A stretch of DNA of 39,407 bases from DAOTUB01 sp034437455 (GCA_034437455.1 DAOTUB010000382.1:1-39407); one strand, 5' to 3'; positions 16,570 through 25,801 are shown, counted from the stretch's first letter. A program made the numbers and translations. The notes: generated by a model not told the origin, from the letters alone.

Positions 16570-19242
16570 TCACACGGACTCCAGCAACTCAAAGACCGGC
16601 TCCAGGCCCTCGACGCCCGCCGCGCGTATCAACTTCAGGTCGCGCAATGCGTCACCGACGATACCGAAGGCGGCAGTGATCTCTAGCGCGCGACGGTATT
16701 CGGCCAGGGCCGGAGCAAGGAGTTGGGCGCGTTGACTCTCGTCTGACCAGCGCGGGTTGCAGATCGCAAGCCCTACCAATGCTGTCGCTAGTATGTAGCG
16801 AGGTTCACACAAGTCAGGTGTGTTTTGTAGCATTGACTCGCAGCGAACGCACGCGTCTTCAAATGCGTTGCCTGCGGTTGCGTCATCTTGATGCAAGAGC
16901 ACAATCCCCAGCACTAATGCGGCTTGGTAACTATCTGGAATGTCTAGGCGCAGTGCCTCCATACAGTGCTTTTGGGCTTGCGCTAGTTCACCCCTTACCA
17001 CCAAAGCCCTACTCAGCTTTGGCAGACAATAACTCTCCTGCTGATGGTCGCAAATCTCGTGGGCGATAGCCAGAGCCTCTTGATAAAGGCTGATTGCTTG
17101 CTCGATTCGCCCCAAGCCGTGATTGATGTGGCCAAGAGCACCTAGCGAGTCGCACTCCCAGCGGCGACTGCCAATCTCACGGGTTATGGCCAGAGCCTCC
17201 TTGACGAAATCAATGGCACGCTCGGCTTGTCCCAGGTCGCGATAGGCTTCACCGAGGCTGGACAAACGGATTGCTTCGCTCCTACGATCTTTGATTTCTC
17301 GGGCAACATTCAGTGATTCATCGAAAAGCTCCACCGCTTGCTCGATCTGTCCCTGGAAATAGCGAGCATAGCCCAAGTTACAAAGGATACTCCCCTCCCA
17401 TTTACGATCGCCGATCTCGCGAGCAGTAGCCAAGGCCTCTGTATAAAGCTCGATCGCTTTATCGACTTGTCGCAGCACACTGTAAGCTAGACCGAGGTTG
17501 TTTAGGTTGATTACTTGTGCTTGATTTAAAAGTCGCCCCAAAAGCTTCTCACGCAGTTCAATCAATCGTGCATAATGTCCCCAAAGGAATAGATATTCAT
17601 TATCTATCAATTCCAACACCCGGAAAGCGCCATCATAATCCCCGCCCCGGACGCGATGCTCGAACTCGTTCAACTGGGGCGCCAGGTCCTCTATGGACTT
17701 CCACTCGCTCTCGGGCTTGCGGATACTGGCATAGAAATCGGCGGCGCGCAGTTCCAGGTTGCGTCTGTTGTAGACATCCGGTCCTTCGACGGGGCTTGAG
17801 ACAGGCCCTTCGGCATTGCTCAGGACAAGCCGCCCTCCGTCATCGGGCAGTTGGCGGTAAGCGTACTCACGGTAGAGAGGATGCAGACTGTACTCGCCGG
17901 TGATGCGGTTCACACTCACAAAGTAGCCACGGGCCAGGCGGCGCAGGCTGACCCGCACGTCCATGCCGGGGAACCAGGGATGCAGCAGGTAAGCGACGGC
18001 AGTCTCTTCTGCCGGCCGGTCAAAGACGGCCAGAGCTTCCATCACGCGGCGCTCGTTTTCGCCCAGGCTTCGGTGGCCTTGGGCCACCAATTGCTCGACC
18101 ACCTGCTCGCCAAACAGGTCTTCGTCGCCCAGCAGTTGAGGCAAACTGGTGGTAGGGTCCTCGTGCAGGATGCCGGCCAGGATCTCCAGGGCGCGGGGGA
18201 TGCCCTGGGTGAGTTGGGCGGCCTGACGCAGATCCGCTTCCGGCGCCTCGCGCAGGCCGAGCGCCCCATCGGGGTCCAGGTCGCGCAGCAGGGCGATGGA
18301 TTCGTCTTCCGGCAGGCCCTCACGCAGGGGAATGGTGCGTGCGTTGCGCAGCGCGGCAGCGGCGATCTTGACCTGCGCGCGCGAGGTGACGATGAGTTGC
18401 GCGCCGCCGGGCTGAGTCAGGCAATGCTGGAAAAAGAGACGCAGACCCTCTTCCCGGATGATCCCGTCCTCTGCCAGCTCGTCTTCCAGGTTATCTAGCA
18501 GGATGAGGTAGAGGCCATCCTGCAAATGCTCCAACAGGTATTCGACCTTGGCGACCAGCGGGGTGTCACGGTTGGCCCAGCGGGCGGCCAACTGGCTGGC
18601 GGCGGGCTCGCCGAGCATGCGTCCCACGTCGGCATAGATCCGCTCCAGGCTGATGCCGGTTCCACGGGCGCTGAGGTAGAGGATGCCGTCGATGGGGCGT
18701 TTTTTCTGCTCGTCAGGGGCCGGTAGCACACCCTGCTCCAGGTCGGCCAGGACGTAGCTGGCGAGGGCGGTTTTGCCCATCCCACCCCGCCCGAGGATGC
18801 TGACCAGACGCACGCTTCCATCGGCCAGGTGGTCACAGAGGGTGGGCATCTCGCGCCGGCGATCCCTGAAGGTGTGGGTGACATCGAGAGGACGCAGGTT
18901 GACCACGCGCTGGCGCTGGCGCAGCTCGCGACGGGCCTGGTCCGCCTGGTCGAGCTTGACCCGTAGCCGCTCCATATCGGCATCGAGTTTGGCCTGTGCC
19001 CATGCCGCGAGCGCGTCGTCCCACGCGACGTCGGGGCGGAGGCGTTTGCCGGTGGCGATGAGGTCGGGGATACGGCCACGGCGGTCGAGGTAGGCGAGCA
19101 ACTCGCGCGCCTTGGCACTGAGAACTTCGCCACCGAGTTCGTCATAGTTGATGCCCAGGCTAAAACACAAGGTTTTCAACTCTTCACGGTTGTAATGGGC
19201 GACAATGGCGCGGAGCAGGTTTTGCATATCCAGTCTTCCCAT
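16570..19242 (-). CDS. EAD - NB-ARC ATPase - TPR protein
   Basis: The protein has 890 residues. Residues 6-75 are an EAD (NREELKTLCFSLGINYDEL, AKARELLAYL, RPDVAWDD). An NB-ARC/AP-ATPase follows with Walker A GRGGMGKTALA (151-161), Walker B LYLILLDNLEDEL and sensor LIVTSRAQ, then a winged-helix region (LHPLYREYAYRQLPDD). The C-terminal third carries at least six tetratricopeptide repeats (for example NNLGLAYSVLRQVDKAIELY, SSLGEAYRDLGQAERAIDF, GALGHINHGLGRIEQAISLY). TPR-bearing AP-ATPases oligomerise when the repeats bind a ligand; the EAD would then recruit an EAD-bearing effector. It starts 3 bases after the previous stop; ATG 19227 is an alternative start. A dispersed repeat is embedded in frame (17781-17830). 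Confidence 0.88.
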   Translation of the reverse strand: MGRLDMQNLLRAIVAHYNREELKTLCFSLGINYDELGGEVLSAKARELLAYLDRRGRIPDLIATGKRLRPDVAWDDALAAWAQAKLDADMERLRVKLDQADQARRELRQRQRVVNLRPLDVTHTFRDRRREMPTLCDHLADGSVRLVSILGRGGMGKTALASYVLADLEQGVLPAPDEQKKRPIDGILYLSARGTGISLERIYADVGRMLGEPAASQLAARWANRDTPLVAKVEYLLEHLQDGLYLILLDNLEDELAEDGIIREEGLRLFFQHCLTQPGGAQLIVTSRAQVKIAAAALRNARTIPLREGLPEDESIALLRDLDPDGALGLREAPEADLRQAAQLTQGIPRALEILAGILHEDPTTSLPQLLGDEDLFGEQVVEQLVAQGHRSLGENERRVMEALAVFDRPAEETAVAYLLHPWFPGMDVRVSLRRLARGYFVSVNRITGEYSLHPLYREYAYRQLPDDGGRLVLSNAEGPVSSPVEGPDVYNRRNLELRAADFYASIRKPESEWKSIEDLAPQLNEFEHRVRGGDYDGAFRVLELIDNEYLFLWGHYARLIELREKLLGRLLNQAQVINLNNLGLAYSVLRQVDKAIELYTEALATAREIGDRKWEGSILCNLGYARYFQGQIEQAVELFDESLNVAREIKDRRSEAIRLSSLGEAYRDLGQAERAIDFVKEALAITREIGSRRWECDSLGALGHINHGLGRIEQAISLYQEALAIAHEICDHQQESYCLPKLSRALVVRGELAQAQKHCMEALRLDIPDSYQAALVLGIVLLHQDDATAGNAFEDACVRCESMLQNTPDLCEPRYILATALVGLAICNPRWSDESQRAQLLAPALAEYRRALEITAAFGIVGDALRDLKLIRAAGVEGLEPVFELLESV
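17781..17830. repeat. In-frame dispersed repeat unit inside the NB-ARC-TPR gene
   Basis: Two degenerate units of about 23 bases stand head to tail: CCTTCGACGGGGCTTGAGAC from 17783, then CCCTTCGGCATTGCTCAGGA from 17807. Both fit CCTTCGRC...GCTYRRGACA. Such short CCTTCGAC/GCTCAGGACA repeats are scattered through several bacterial genomes. Translated on the minus strand they give LVLSNAEGPVSSPVEGPD, a low-complexity linker between the ATPase and TPR parts. The protein frame is preserved, so the insertion was tolerated. Confidence 0.6.
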
Positions 19243-19245
19243 TAT

Positions 19246-21576
19246 CTAACCCCCATCTCCAGAGTGCTTCGGCGGTCGAACCAGGCGCGCTTCAATAGCG
19301 TCGCGGTCGGTGACCTGGGCCATGTCTAGGTATGTCAAGAGGAGCCTGGAAGCAGTGAAATAGTGTGTCAAAGTCTCTCCTTGCTCTCTAGTAAAGTCCC
19401 AATCGTGACCAATGTCGCGATGCTCAATCATAATTCTCTGCAGCTTGCAGGCAAAGACGTGCCAGGCTCTAGGATGTGCGTCGTCCGCGGGCGGGACCAA
19501 AGCCGCGAGTTCTGCGTGAAGGCCAGTGAGGCCCAGCGTTGCAGCTTGATTCAAGGCACAGTCGAGATCGAGGTCAAGGTCGCCGGCACAGGGGGGCACA
19601 AGGTCGTGGTCGAGGGTAAGGCCAAGAGCGAGGGTAAGGGTGAAGCCACGGGCGAGATCACGGGCTCGAGCAAGGTCAAGGGCGAAATCGAGGTCGACAT
19701 CGCTGGTAAAGTCGCTGGCGAGCCTGTAAGCGAGGTCGCTGGCAAGATCACGGCTGGAGTCGTGACCGCGAGCGAGGTTGTAGGCCCGGATGGAAGCGCG
19801 AGCAAGGTCGCAAGCGATGTAATGGGCGCGTACAGCAGCCGGCTTGTAAAATACATCGACCGAGGCCGCCTTGCGCTCGGCCCACGTCAGAAATGCCACT
19901 AACTTTTCATCCCCTTGGATCAGCCCGTCTAGAACAGCAATAAGATGCTTAAAAAACGCGGTCGCGTTGGAAAGCATACTAACCACCATTAGGATGACCT
20001 CACGCCAACGGCCCTCGTGGACATGGACCAAGAGCTGAGGAATAGCTTGCGCATCGCCTGCTTCAGCCCGCGCAACCACGTCACATGCAGCATAATACTC
20101 CTGAAAAGTAGAGTGGGCAAAGGCATAGACCCCTTTGGCATGTGTAACGAGGACACCGTGTTGCGCTTCAATGGCTTGGAGAATCGCGCTGGCGTCAAGG
20201 TCTATACGCGCCGGGGCACCGGGTACCTTGACCAGGTAGTCGGTAATCAGACGTTCCAGCCGCTCCTGGGGAATCAGGGTTTCGTCTTGCACAAAAGTCT
20301 CGTAAGCGATTTGAACAAACATCCAATGCTTACGGCCCAAGGATAGCCTATGATAAATCTCCGCCCCGCGCACTGCGCCCCGCTGGATGTTACGGGATTC
20401 ATCCCACTGTCTTAAGAGTGTGTCCAGGGCCTGACGATAAAGACCAGTGCGCTTTTCAGGGAATGCTCCCTGTTCGTCAAAGGTAAGGCACAACATCCCC
20501 AATAGCAGTGGAGTGCGCCCGAGATCGCGTAGATACTTATCCCGCTTCATCTGCCGATGGAATTGCTTCGCTTTAGCCGTATCTTCCCCGAACCAGTTAG
20601 CGGCAAAGGCTTGTATCTGCGCGTCGGTAAAGTCGGCGACCTCGACGTACCTAGCGCGTTCAAATTGATAAGGCGTGGCAGCATTGCGGCAGGTCAACAA
20701 AATGTGGCAGTTTAGATAGCGACGACCGAACCGCTCTAACTTGGTGATCAAATCGTGCCGCTCAGCCTCCTTGACTTCGTCCAGACCATCGAACAGGAGC
20801 AAGGCACAGCCTGTTTGCAGCAGACGCTCAACGAAAGCAGCCGGATCAGCAAGACCACAACCCCCAAATGGCACGGCAAGGAAATCCAGCAGGTCATCAC
20901 CGGCCCATTCTCGAAGATAGACAAAAATCGGCACGCTATCGCCCAGTTTTCCCTCATCAGCTTGTAAGACGATATGCTTGAGAAAGGTCGTCTTGCCTGC
21001 ACCAGGCTTACCGAGGATGACAAGCTGCTGATCTTCCAATTGCTTGACCAATGCCAGGCCATCTTGACGCTGCCCTCGCGCGTGCTCCAAACTTGCGCTC
21101 GGATCAATGTAGTGCCAAGCTGCAGGCTCTTTTAGCAAATAGACATCGGTGTAGATGCCAGCCAGCGAAACCGGCTCCGGCTTGCCCAAGACACGCACCG
21201 TGCTATAGAGCGCTTTGACGCGCTCACGATAGCATTCTAGCACGGTCTCCCAGGCTGGCGTGCTGGGGGCTGGGGGCACGGGCACATCGCCAGCATCCCA
21301 CGACGGCAAGGCGTCATATAACGCTTCGACCGTGACCTCGTCTAGTCCGGCCGCGCCGAACGCTTCGGGCCGACCCTGGCGCAGCGCGTCCAGCAATCGC
21401 TCCAGTTCGCGGCGCCGGCCCAGATATAGAATTAATTCCCGTACCTTGCCCGACTTATGCTCATCTCCCAGCTCGTCGTAATCCACACTCAGCTCAAAGC
21501 ACAGGGTTTTCAGCTCTTCGCGATTGTAATGATCGATGATGGTCCGAAGTAATGAAGTTAATGGATTATGCATCAT
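19246..21576 (-). CDS. EAD - NACHT ATPase with C-terminal Asp-Leu-Ala-type repeats
   Basis: ATG 21576, overlapping the previous stop by 11 bases, gives 776 residues. Residues about 5-75 are an EAD (NREELKTLCFELSVDYDEL, GKVRELILYL). A linker rich in Pro and Ala follows. The NACHT ATPase has Walker A GKPGAGKTT (189-197), Walker B ALLLFDGLDEV (258-268), sensor HILLTCRNAAT and the AHSTFQEYYAA winged-helix motif. The C-terminal 180 residues contain four-residue repeats (DLAS, DLAY, RLAS, DFAL, DLAR, DLDL) as in C-terminal helical domains of bacterial NACHT conflict proteins. It would act as a cytoplasmic switch that oligomerises on a trigger and pairs with the other EAD proteins encoded beside it. 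ATG 21591 is an alternative start. Confidence 0.87.
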   Translation of the reverse strand: MMHNPLTSLLRTIIDHYNREELKTLCFELSVDYDELGDEHKSGKVRELILYLGRRRELERLLDALRQGRPEAFGAAGLDEVTVEALYDALPSWDAGDVPVPPAPSTPAWETVLECYRERVKALYSTVRVLGKPEPVSLAGIYTDVYLLKEPAAWHYIDPSASLEHARGQRQDGLALVKQLEDQQLVILGKPGAGKTTFLKHIVLQADEGKLGDSVPIFVYLREWAGDDLLDFLAVPFGGCGLADPAAFVERLLQTGCALLLFDGLDEVKEAERHDLITKLERFGRRYLNCHILLTCRNAATPYQFERARYVEVADFTDAQIQAFAANWFGEDTAKAKQFHRQMKRDKYLRDLGRTPLLLGMLCLTFDEQGAFPEKRTGLYRQALDTLLRQWDESRNIQRGAVRGAEIYHRLSLGRKHWMFVQIAYETFVQDETLIPQERLERLITDYLVKVPGAPARIDLDASAILQAIEAQHGVLVTHAKGVYAFAHSTFQEYYAACDVVARAEAGDAQAIPQLLVHVHEGRWREVILMVVSMLSNATAFFKHLIAVLDGLIQGDEKLVAFLTWAERKAASVDVFYKPAAVRAHYIACDLARASIRAYNLARGHDSSRDLASDLAYRLASDFTSDVDLDFALDLARARDLARGFTLTLALGLTLDHDLVPPCAGDLDLDLDCALNQAATLGLTGLHAELAALVPPADDAHPRAWHVFACKLQRIMIEHRDIGHDWDFTREQGETLTHYFTASRLLLTYLDMAQVTDRDAIEARLVRPPKHSGDGG
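19555..19835. repeat. Degenerate 12-base-periodic coding repeat in the NACHT gene
   Basis: The plus strand repeats variants of GATCGAGGTCAAGGTC, AAGGTCGCTGGC and GAGGTCGCTGGCAAGATC. On the coding (minus) strand this is a run of tetrapeptides of the form D/R-L-A-x. The period is about 12 bases and the units are imperfect. It is part of the protein's C-terminal helical region, not an intergenic repeat. Confidence 0.55.
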
Positions 21577-23290
21577 AGTCCCATTTATCATCAAAAAGCC
21601 CCGGTCGTGCCTTGCGCAGCGCCATGACGAGGTCGTCAATCCGCTTTCGCCTAGCCATATGGGCCACCAATTCTCGCGCTTTACCTCCTTTGCCTTCCCC
21701 CCTCAAGTGATCATAATCCACTTGGAGCTTGAAACATAGGGTGCGAAGCTCTTCCAGATCAAAATAATCGGTGAGGGCCACTCTCAAATCATCGAGGTCG
21801 AAATCCGTCGCCAGCACCCAATCAATTCGACGACTGTATTCCTGCAGGCGTCGTCTTTGTTTCAATTTCCAATAAAACCAGGATGTACTGAACCCCGTAC
21901 CAGTCAAAAGACCCATCACCGAGAACAGCAAAAGCTGATCTGTCCCAATCAAGGGCTTTTTGACAAGAATTTGTAAACTTTGCTGCCAGGATATACGCTT
22001 AATGGGATCGCCCCCGTCTTTTGGCCGCCACACTACTTCAACTATTGCATCAAGGACCTGGCGTCCCGGTTTATTGGAGATAACGTTCCATTTCCAGGTA
22101 ATTTCTTTTTGAGCGAGGGAATATTCTTCAGACCAAACCGACACAATATTAAAAGCTCCACTACCTAAATCAGCCCGCGCAAACCCTTCATATTCAGGGC
22201 CAAAGGCATCGACGAGAGGAGCACTCGGCGTACCGACGGGTAGAGGCGTAGCGGGGATTATAACGTTGTCTTCGCTCTCCAGTCTAGCTACGTAACCGCC
22301 GTCTTTTGTCTGAATGAACGAAACCCTGACCGAGTCCGACTGATCGACCTCGATACTCTTTGGCCATTCAGCTTCGATGATTTCTGTCGGTTTATATTCC
22401 AAAAAAGCTTCCAAGATGCTCTTTGGCCATTCAATTTCGATACTTTCTGCCGACGCATACTCCAAAAGAGCTCTTGCGAATAATTCAGTTACTTCCCCTC
22501 TAGTAAGATTATTCTCAGGGCGAAAACTGCCTTCACTACAGCCTTCAATGATGCTTGCGTTGAAGATATATTCCACATATTCTTGAAACGAGCTACTAGT
22601 GGAAATGTCAGGGAATGTCCTGGATCCAACAGTTAACGGAACCACGTAAACGCGCGATTTCCCCAAGTATACAAAGTAATCCATCGAGATAGCTAAACTC
22701 TCACCCTGATGGTCCGTACCAATAATCACCACAGTGCTGGTCAATATATTGCTAGCTTGAAGGGTATGAGAAGCTGTGTAGAGCCAAGATTCACCGGCCG
22801 AGATTTGGTCATCGCCGTTGGCGCCATCAACGCGGACTAGTGTGCCAACAAGACGATCGGCGACGGTTGTAATAGTGATGGGTGAGCTACCGGTGTTGGT
22901 AACAGCAAATGTAATGATCAGAGAGTCACTAATGTGCCCTGTTATGGGGTTAACGATCAAACCTGAAGTACTTTCAAAATCTTGAATTAATATCCGATTC
23001 ATCAACACTTGAGTTGTCTCTTTGACCATTCCATCTTCAAAGAAAATATTGGATGATAATGGAGGAGCAGGTGTTTGATTCTGCTCAGTTGGTTGGGGCG
23101 TCGAAAGATATTTGTCTGAGGGAAAATTTGTTGGTTGTACGATAGTTTTGTTTTCTCGACTCACATCCAATATCAATGTATTCCTTTGAGGAGTACGCTT
23201 GTAAACCACAAAGAATCCAACCAATGATAGCACTAACATGGTCAGACCGATGACGAGTAGGATTCGAGAGGTTCTTTTCTTATTTTTCAT
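21566..23290 (-). CDS. Membrane protein: CARDB/DUF11-like and SLH domains outside, EAD inside
   Basis: The protein has 574 residues. A basic N-terminus (KNKKR) precedes a membrane helix at about 9-30. Then come a CARDB/DUF11-like beta domain (about 110-215: FAVTNTGSSPITI, GDDQISAGESWLY, TLQASNILTSTVVIIGTD), an SLH domain (about 224-279: FPDIS, IFNASIIEGCSEGSFRPENN, LTRGEVTELFARALL), a further beta-rich domain (about 360-445), a second membrane helix (about 453-474) and a cytoplasmic EAD (498-566: DLEELRTLCFKLQVDYDHL, GKARELVAHM). The charges KQRRRLQ after helix two agree with an inside C-terminus. It is the first gene of the STAND operon and could anchor the EAD complex at the envelope or sense surface events (inference). 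Confidence 0.8.
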   Translation of the reverse strand: MKNKKRTSRILLVIGLTMLVLSLVGFFVVYKRTPQRNTLILDVSRENKTIVQPTNFPSDKYLSTPQPTEQNQTPAPPLSSNIFFEDGMVKETTQVLMNRILIQDFESTSGLIVNPITGHISDSLIITFAVTNTGSSPITITTVADRLVGTLVRVDGANGDDQISAGESWLYTASHTLQASNILTSTVVIIGTDHQGESLAISMDYFVYLGKSRVYVVPLTVGSRTFPDISTSSSFQEYVEYIFNASIIEGCSEGSFRPENNLTRGEVTELFARALLEYASAESIEIEWPKSILEAFLEYKPTEIIEAEWPKSIEVDQSDSVRVSFIQTKDGGYVARLESEDNVIIPATPLPVGTPSAPLVDAFGPEYEGFARADLGSGAFNIVSVWSEEYSLAQKEITWKWNVISNKPGRQVLDAIVEVVWRPKDGGDPIKRISWQQSLQILVKKPLIGTDQLLLFSVMGLLTGTGFSTSWFYWKLKQRRRLQEYSRRIDWVLATDFDLDDLRVALTDYFDLEELRTLCFKLQVDYDHLRGEGKGGKARELVAHMARRKRIDDLVMALRKARPGLFDDKWDYDA

Positions 23291-23475
23291 CTTTTATCGG
23301 TTATGCTTTTTCCATTCACTGTGTCAACTTCAGCTTATGCTTGCGAGGAGTCCGGCGCGTAACACTTTCAGCAGTGGCAGAGAGATGCAACAAATAATAA
23401 CATATAGTCGGCCAGTCAATGAAGTGATCGAACCAGGTCAGCTCTACCAAATTCGCCTGCTAAATGGACAAGTTA

Positions 23476-24501
23476 CTAAAAGATGCTGCCCGGAAGTCTC
23501 CAATATGGCTTGTGACGGATCTGTTTAATCTGTCTGTTTTCAATATCAAAGTGATGCCCAATATTAATATCTCGCCAAACAAGTTCAGGGTTTCTTGCCA
23601 GCAAAATATCATATCTCAAATGGTTAAAGAGGCTCATCTGCCCTATGATATCAGGTGCATTTGAAGGCCAATTCAATGTGAGTAAATGTCCAGAGGTCTG
23701 ACGCTGTGTAACACTGTCATCAGCAAGAATCGGCTCTCTTGTTACAGAAATCATCTCAAAACCTGGCTCTTCGCCGTATCTAACATATTTTCTGACCGGG
23801 TCAAAATAGCGATTTAGCACAAAATTAGCTTTACATTTGAAGGCAAGATAATTGAACGCAATCTTGGCCATCAATCTTTTAACGGGACCGTCAAGTGCTG
23901 TGATTGAATCGACCTTCACCCGGCTCCCTTCCGAGATGGGAAGTGAACGCGCATTCCCCTCCGGAAACTTGATGTTACGTGCTGAAAGCGTTTCGATTAG
24001 GCTACTCTCCTTTACTTCTGCAGAGATAGGAACCGCTGTTTCGGTATCAACTTCTGCTGGCAGCGGATTGGACAAATCTTTCAAATACCATTCCGGAATG
24101 AAAATCCAATCTTGCCTATCCCGTGTTCGGAATCTAACTTGTGGAACTGGTGTAACGACCAACTGACCCTCGTGATCCTGAAGTTCAACTATAAATCCAG
24201 TCCATTCCCCCCAGTGCGCCAATGAAAAAATGACTCGATCGCTGCAAAGAAAACTTGACCTGTCAGTGGGAGCGATGCCTTTATCCAAGCGATGAATAGC
24301 TTCGAGACTGCCGAATCGTGCAACAATTACCTCCAAGTTATTTCCGAAATATTGATTACAGTCATGGCAAACGCAATCCGTGAGAGTGAAGTTGTGTTCG
24401 AATCTCCCAAATGCCTGAGGAACCACGTGTTCTGTTGAACACTTGTCAATTGGAAAGTTACTATTGCAGTAAATACACGTGAACTCGGTCACCGGCACCA
24501 C
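23476..24501 (-). CDS. HNH endonuclease family protein
   Basis: The protein has 341 residues. The N-terminus holds an HNH fold: CIYC (C9, C12), then STEHVVPQAFG with the catalytic-site His, then TDCVCHDCNQYFG whose cysteines complete the zinc site. The remaining 280 residues are unrecognised and may recognise the target. The frame opens with GTG-GTG at 24501; the GTG at 24492 has AGAGG eight bases upstream and may be the true start. It lies upstream of the STAND operon on the same strand with a 185-base gap, so it may be separate. It may act as a nuclease effector against foreign DNA (inference from family and context). Confidence 0.75.
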   Translation of the reverse strand: MVPVTEFTCIYCNSNFPIDKCSTEHVVPQAFGRFEHNFTLTDCVCHDCNQYFGNNLEVIVARFGSLEAIHRLDKGIAPTDRSSFLCSDRVIFSLAHWGEWTGFIVELQDHEGQLVVTPVPQVRFRTRDRQDWIFIPEWYLKDLSNPLPAEVDTETAVPISAEVKESSLIETLSARNIKFPEGNARSLPISEGSRVKVDSITALDGPVKRLMAKIAFNYLAFKCKANFVLNRYFDPVRKYVRYGEEPGFEMISVTREPILADDSVTQRQTSGHLLTLNWPSNAPDIIGQMSLFNHLRYDILLARNPELVWRDINIGHHFDIENRQIKQIRHKPYWRLPGSIF

Positions 24502-24606
24502 CTCTCATTATTATCCGACAACACAACTTCTATGATGTTATTAAACAAACTCCAGGGATCCAACCGCTTGCCCCTGCTCCTCTCCGCCCCCACCATCTCC
24601 GCCCCC

Positions 24607-25692
24607 CTACTCCTCCAACCCAAAACGCTCCCGCAGGCGGTCCAGCGTGAAGCGATTGCGCAGCTTGCAGACCGTGTTCTGATTGGCAAACATGCCCTTC
24701 TCCCAGATCGCCTCCTCGCGGGGGAGGGTCTCGATCCAATCCACCCGCACCAGGTACTCGGATTTGTCAGGGTCGTCGGCGTTGCGGGCCATGTTGGACG
24801 CCCTCAGGTCAGGTACGTCCAGGATGAGTATCTCTTGCCCGTCAACTTTAACGCTGAATTCCCTGACCTGCCGGGTCTCGGCGGTGACCTCGCCCACGCC
24901 CACGTAGCCGGTGCCAGGGATGTTGACAAAGACGCGCGCGCCGGGGAACAGCATCTCTAGCGTGCGGCTGTACCAACGGCCCTGCCCGCCCGAGATAAAG
25001 CCATAGCGCACGCAGTCATCCCAGTTGCGTGTCTCGCTCTCGCCCAACGAGACGTAAAAGTCGCGGCCATTCCAGGGTTCCCGTTTGCGCGCTGCCGGCG
25101 CCGAGGCCTCAACCTCTTTGGGGTCGCGTAACCAGGTGCGGGTCAGGTATTCGCGTCCCTCGTCGACAAAGTGCTGGAAAAAGACCGCGTTGATGGGCAC
25201 GCCATAGCCCTCTGATAGGTACGTCAGGATGCGCTCCGTGCTGGGATCCAGTTGGGCCGCCACCACGACCAGGCGGTGGCTCTCGTTCAGCGTCTCGGGC
25301 GGACTGCTGCCAAACCGGTCAGAGAAGGCCTCTTCGAAGCGCAGGTCGGGATCGGTCCTGGCGGCATAGTCCTCAAAGGTGCGCTTGATGTCGTCATAGG
25401 TCAGGTCTTGTACCCAGGAGGCATAGTCGAGCACCTGGGCCACCACGTCCCGTGGCGTGCGGTCCCGCTTCAACTCGATGACGACCAGTATGCCTTCGGC
25501 GTCGATGGCCAGCAGGTCGATCTGCTTGCCTTGGTCGGTGCTGACCTGCCGACCAAGGATCAGAAGCCCTTCGTCCAACAAGGACGGGTCCTCGGCCAAA
25601 AACTCTTCCAGGCGGGCCTCCTGGTCCAACCGTGAGGGATGGACCTGCGTCAATCTCTCGTCAATTCGCCAGATACCAAGTTCGATGGGCAT
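24607..25692 (-). CDS. NucS/DUF91-like PD-(D/E)XK nuclease
   Basis: The protein has 361 residues. Residues about 28-95 form a PD-(D/E)XK core: E30 in RLEEFL, D59 in KQIDLLAID, and E73-x-K75 in ILVVIELKRD, followed by QVLDYASWV as in NucS/DUF91-type endonucleases. The second half (WNGRDFYVSLGE, RNWDDCVRYGFISGGQGRWY, YVGVGEV) looks like a nucleic-acid-binding beta domain. GAGGAGG before ATG 25692 is a strong ribosome site and is inherited from the drmC-nuclease junction duplicated here. The gene would cleave DNA and was probably once directly downstream of drmC (see the remnants at 25693-25800 and 31985-32037). Confidence 0.8.
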   Translation of the reverse strand: MPIELGIWRIDERLTQVHPSRLDQEARLEEFLAEDPSLLDEGLLILGRQVSTDQGKQIDLLAIDAEGILVVIELKRDRTPRDVVAQVLDYASWVQDLTYDDIKRTFEDYAARTDPDLRFEEAFSDRFGSSPPETLNESHRLVVVAAQLDPSTERILTYLSEGYGVPINAVFFQHFVDEGREYLTRTWLRDPKEVEASAPAARKREPWNGRDFYVSLGESETRNWDDCVRYGFISGGQGRWYSRTLEMLFPGARVFVNIPGTGYVGVGEVTAETRQVREFSVKVDGQEILILDVPDLRASNMARNADDPDKSEYLVRVDWIETLPREEAIWEKGMFANQNTVCKLRNRFTLDRLRERFGLEE

Positions 25693-25800
25693 CGTCGCGC
25701 CTCCTCAACTCGCACTCCCTGAAACACGTCCAACTCGACCAGCCGGGCCACTTTGAACCCCAGCTCCATGTTCAACATCGTCGCACACAAAGACCAGGGG
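25693..25800 (-). pseudogene. Duplicated 3' fragment of drmC
   Basis: The minus strand reads LNMELGFKVARLVELDVFQGV, closely matching the drmC C-terminus (LNMELGLLI..., then LARLVELGVFQGV). A deletion of about 12 residues lies inside. The DNA also matches past the drmC stop (TGAGTTGAGGAGG versus CGAGTTGAGGAGG). There is no start codon in context, and the stop of drmC is lost. The fragment lies directly between the coiled-coil gene and the nuclease gene. Confidence 0.8.
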
Positions 25801-25801
25801 G

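Noticed and set aside
19555..19835. Regular repeats that could suggest a CRISPR array or minisatellite
   Set aside because: The units are about 12 bases, lack unique spacers and lie in frame inside the NACHT gene, where they encode tetrapeptide repeats.
23322..23327. TTGACA on the minus strand upstream of the SLH-EAD gene as a -35 box
   Set aside because: No good -10 box lies at 16-18 bases, and the predicted transcript would start almost at the start codon.
24607..25692. Idea that the NucS-like protein is mismatch endonuclease NucS itself
   Set aside because: The PD-(D/E)XK core agrees, but the length, C-terminal domain and defence context differ; only a family-level call is supported.
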